DNA of 16,229 nt from Gemmatimonadales bacterium (GTDB taxonomy: Bacteria > Gemmatimonadota > Gemmatimonadetes > Gemmatimonadales > GWC2-71-9), in contig JACCSZ010000188.1 of NCBI GenBank assembly GCA_013812695.1, positions 1 through 16,229 of the forward strand, read 5' to 3'. The translations under genes and the position numbers were made by a program. Below the pieces are notes generated by a model, which was not told the DNA's origin, ran no database searches, and worked only from the letters and a program-made list of their open reading frames with translations. This document shows positions 13,480-16,229 of the stretch, in pieces (the stretch's first letter is position 1; every line of letters starts with the position of its first letter).

Positions 13480-16229
13480 CTATCGGTCGATCGTCGTCTG
13501 ATCGTAGTCGAACTTGAGCTCCGGCAGGTCGGTCAGATAGATCGAAAAGTAGAAGGCGAAGTTTCCGTTGGGATTGCGCACGAAATTGAAGCCCGCGCGC
13601 CACTCGTGCAGCTCGCGCTCGAGCCGCACCACCTGCGACTCGAACTTGCCGTCGGTAATGTTGTACTGCGACGACCACGACAGCGACCAGAACGGCGTCG
13701 GCGAGAAGTTGGTGCTGAACCCAAGGCTCTGCCGGTCCGATGTCGGCGCGGTCGTGGGCACACCGCTCGGCGGCCGGGTACGCGTGAGCTGATAATTGAA
13801 GTTGGCGGAGAAGCTGCGTCCGGCGCTCCGGAAGGGCGCCTGCGTGCTGCTGAAGAACGAGCCGGGCCGGGTCCGCCGCCCCGACTCGGCGACGTATGAC
13901 GTGGGCACCTCGTCGCGGCGGCCGTCCGCGCGGTCGTCCGATGGTCGTTTGCCGCCGAGGCCGAAGATCGACCCGATCGAGCGGAAGGTGTTGCCCGACA
14001 GGGCGAAGCTGGCGCTCACGTTCTGCAGGAACGGGTCGAACGCGGCGGTGTCCGCGCCGGCCCGGCCCCGCCAGAGATCGTGCGTGAGGCTCAGATTGAA
14101 GCTGGGCAGCAGCTCGCTCAGCAGCGAGTTGGTGATGGTCTGGGTCGCCCACCCCGTGAAGCCGGGCTTCTTGGCCTGCTCGAAATCGTAGGTGAGGCTG
14201 CTCGTGTTGATGCTGAGGATCCGGAGCTTGCGCGTGTCGGCGCCGGTGGTGTCCGCGCCGCGCGGGCGAAGCTTCCCCTCGAAGGTCTGGGAGAGTCCGA
14301 CGCTCACCCGCTGCTGCGCGTCGCTCCGGAGCTCGAACGCCTGCCCCGGCTGGGCAATGGCGCGCGCGTAGGCCTCGGGCACGTCGGCGGCGGGCTGGTA
14401 GTTCCATGTCAGGACGGGCGAGACGCTGTGGCGGATGCGGCTGAGCGGGCCGACGCCCGGAAGAAAGGCGAACAGGGTCGGCGACGCCGTCGCCCCGAAG
14501 CGGAAGCGCTTGCCTTGCTGGACGAAGCTTCCGTTCGTGCTCCGATTGCGAATCGCGAACGGGCCCGTGGTCGTGTTCCCCACGCCTACGACCGGCTGGA
14601 GCTTCCACGAGCCCCGGAACAGTACGGGCAGGTTGATGCCGGTGTCCCAGTCGATCGAGCTCTCGAAGTCGCTCAGGAAGGTGCGGCGGACCCGGATGCT
14701 GTCCGTCGGGTCGGCGGTGGACGGATCGTCGGCGAGGAAGCTGTCGACCCCGGTCCCCTCGCCCTGGCGATCGTTCACCTGCAGGGAGTTCTGCCAGTTG
14801 AACCCGCCGATCCGCAGCGGCGTGTCGAAGCCGATCGCCGTCACCCGCGTGCTCGCATCCAGCGCCAGCGTGTCGAACGCGCCGCCCGGCAACGCGTTCA
14901 GGAGCGTATCGGCCAGCGGATTGTTCGTCGTGTTGTTCGTGAAGCTGAGCCCCGGCGACCACGTGACGTTCGAGCCGATCGCGATCGGCACCGGCGTCAG
15001 GGTCACCGCGGGCAGCAGCTGCTGGACGCTGCCGTCCGTGAGGCTCTGGCGCCGGTTGCCGCCCAGCGTGAGCGTGGCCCACGAGAGCCGCTTCGAGTAG
15101 TTGAGCGAGCTCGTGATCTGCTGCGTATTCTGCAGCGGGTCGATCGCGTTGCCGCGGATGACCGCGGTGTTGCTGGCGTAGTTGATGTCGAAGTTGAGCG
15201 AGGAGGAGAGGCTGAACTGCTGGCGGTGGTCCCATCGGAACGTGAGCCCCGATCCGCCGCCCACCTGCCGCTGTTGGTTGATGCCCACCGCGCCGTTCAT
15301 GAAGCGGTTGAGCCAGCGGTACTGCCCGCTCACGCCGTACTGAACGTACCGGTTGGCGAACCAGTCGAGCCGGCCCGTCAGGTCGATATAATCGTTGGGC
15401 GCCCAGTAATACCCGACGTTGGTCACCTGCCGGTTGTACCCCCGGGTCGGCCGCACCAGGTCGTTGAGCCCGATCTGCGGCACCAGGATCCCCGACCGGC
15501 GTCCCGGGCGCACGTCCTGGAAGATGAACGGCAGCCAGAGGATCGGCACGTCCCGCACGTAGAGCACCACGGGACGCGCCACCAGCACATTTTTTGAGAT
15601 CCACTTCACCTCGCGCGCGCTGAAGTGATAGTGGGGCGTGGGCAGGTCGCAGCTCGTGATCTCGCTCGAGCCGGCGTAGATGCGGCTCGAGCTCGAGTCC
15701 TGGGCCACGTTGCCCCGGAGAAACCAGACCGTCGATCCCTCGGTGAAATTGGTGAGCGCGTCGTCGACGATGCCCCGGCGGCGGCAGGTGTCGTAGCGGA
15801 TCCCCTCCCCCACCAGGACCTGGCCCCGATCGAACAGGTGCGGATTGCCGCTGGCGTCGAGCATGCAGCTGTCGGACTGATATCGGATGGTGTCGGCCTC
15901 GAGCAGGGCACCCTGCCGCTCCGTGAGCGCCTGGCCCTCGAGCAGCACCCGTTCGTCATCGATAAAGACGGTCGCGGAATCGGCGCGATACCGGGTGGAC
16001 TGGTAGCCGGGTCGGGTCTTGAGCGCGCTCAGCACCGAGTCGTCGGGCGCGAAGCCCCGGCTGGGCGCGGTCGGGATGCCGAGCCGCCCGGCGGTCGCGC
16101 TGTCGAGCGCCTGTCCGGGTTTCTTCCGCGTCGTGTCCTGGAGCGAGTCCTGGCGCGCCGCCTGGAGCGGCGGGCGGCGCTGCGGCACCGGCTCCTGTGC
16201 TCCAGCGGGCGTGCCGGCCAGCCCGAGTC
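13480..16229 (-). CDS. lptD: LPS assembly outer-membrane protein LptD (start beyond window edge)
   Basis: About 915 residues are visible; the frame runs off the right edge. The first visible residues, LGLAGTPAGAQEPVPQRR, look like the end of a signal peptide cleaved after AGA, so only about 10-20 residues should be missing. GTG at 16188 is not the true start. An OstA/LptA-like periplasmic domain follows (ATVFIDDERVLLEGQALTE, LLEADTIRYQSDS, GSTVWFLRGN). Then comes the barrel region with PILWLPFIFQDVRPGRRSGI, ANRYVQYGVSGQYRWLNRF and many alternating aromatic strands. This fits the LptD_2-type barrels. LptD inserts lipopolysaccharide into the outer leaflet with LptE. The barrel has no cysteine; the only three visible cysteines are in the N-terminal domain. 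The protein ends TTIDR instead of an aromatic residue. No other lpt gene is in view. Confidence 0.92.
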   Translation of the reverse strand, partial: LGLAGTPAGAQEPVPQRRPPLQAARQDSLQDTTRKKPGQALDSATAGRLGIPTAPSRGFAPDDSVLSALKTRPGYQSTRYRADSATVFIDDERVLLEGQALTERQGALLEADTIRYQSDSCMLDASGNPHLFDRGQVLVGEGIRYDTCRRRGIVDDALTNFTEGSTVWFLRGNVAQDSSSSRIYAGSSEITSCDLPTPHYHFSAREVKWISKNVLVARPVVLYVRDVPILWLPFIFQDVRPGRRSGILVPQIGLNDLVRPTRGYNRQVTNVGYYWAPNDYIDLTGRLDWFANRYVQYGVSGQYRWLNRFMNGAVGINQQRQVGGGSGLTFRWDHRQQFSLSSSLNFDINYASNTAVIRGNAIDPLQNTQQITSSLNYSKRLSWATLTLGGNRRQSLTDGSVQQLLPAVTLTPVPIAIGSNVTWSPGLSFTNNTTNNPLADTLLNALPGGAFDTLALDASTRVTAIGFDTPLRIGGFNWQNSLQVNDRQGEGTGVDSFLADDPSTADPTDSIRVRRTFLSDFESSIDWDTGINLPVLFRGSWKLQPVVGVGNTTTGPFAIRNRSTNGSFVQQGKRFRFGATASPTLFAFLPGVGPLSRIRHSVSPVLTWNYQPAADVPEAYARAIAQPGQAFELRSDAQQRVSVGLSQTFEGKLRPRGADTTGADTRKLRILSINTSSLTYDFEQAKKPGFTGWATQTITNSLLSELLPSFNLSLTHDLWRGRAGADTAAFDPFLQNVSASFALSGNTFRSIGSIFGLGGKRPSDDRADGRRDEVPTSYVAESGRRTRPGSFFSSTQAPFRSAGRSFSANFNYQLTRTRPPSGVPTTAPTSDRQSLGFSTNFSPTPFWSLSWSSQYNITDGKFESQVVRLERELHEWRAGFNFVRNPNGNFAFYFSIYLTDLPELKFDYDQTTIDR

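Noticed and set aside
14080..15597. Plus-strand open frame of 505 codons opposite lptD
   Set aside because: Arg/Glu/Val-rich antisense shadow of a strongly supported outer-membrane protein gene.
12473..15604. A very long open frame (about 1,040 codons) on the minus strand running through both the lipoprotein gene and most of lptD
   Set aside because: Its upstream two thirds overlap lptD in another frame and read as Arg/Gly/Ala/Pro-rich low-complexity sequence, typical of out-of-frame GC-rich DNA. The true gene is the 3' part, fixed by the lipoprotein signal peptide at 13330.

Overview
This is a GC-rich chromosomal window, probably from a Gram-negative (diderm) bacterium. An LptD-type outer-membrane assembly protein, a membrane-anchored periplasmic PpiD-like chaperone, a TatA translocase subunit and an outer-membrane-type lipoprotein all point to two membranes. 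A pilT start points to type IV pili, and a long-chain prenyl synthase to respiratory quinones. The overall look (very high GC, GTG starts, TPR scaffold proteins, LptD_2-like protein, palindromic CATCCCGAGCG repeat) resembles Gemmatimonadota. That assignment is inference from memory, not a search result.

Region 1 (1-4884, minus strand) looks like one operon read towards the left edge. A TTGACA-type promoter near 4855-4884 precedes a TPR protein (2873-4783), then aroQ (2435-2872), an M24 Xaa-Pro peptidase (1357-2445), efp (753-1313), accB (226-756) and the start of a pilT-like ATPase (1-233). Gaps and overlaps are 0, 11, 43, 4 and 8 bases. The order aroQ - peptidase - efp - accB is also known from Bacillus. 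Here a pilus retraction ATPase follows accB where accC would be expected.

Region 2 (4981-6807) is a single plus-strand gene for a PpiD/SurA-like prolyl isomerase, divergent from region 1 and convergent with tatA.

Region 3 (6844-10658, minus strand) is a second compact operon: a large TPR protein, a long-chain polyprenyl diphosphate synthase, a small DUF4321 membrane protein and tatA. Overlaps are 4 and 1 bases, then a 9-base gap. A plausible sigma-70-type promoter with a 17-base spacer lies at 10653-10681.

Region 4 (10696-16229, minus strand) holds hutH without other hut genes, a repeat-bearing intergenic region, a fibronectin-III-like lipoprotein, and lptD cut by the right edge. The intergenic region (12226-12472) carries a purine-rich 8/7-base tandem repeat followed by a 22-base perfect inverted repeat, and is the most accessory-looking DNA here.

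I found no tRNA, rRNA, CRISPR array, transposase or phage gene, and no gene-free stretch longer than 300 bases. Most of the window is core metabolism and envelope biogenesis. I see no convincing new multi-gene system. The best leads are the repeat element, the accB-pilT coupling, the two TPR proteins and the lipoprotein.
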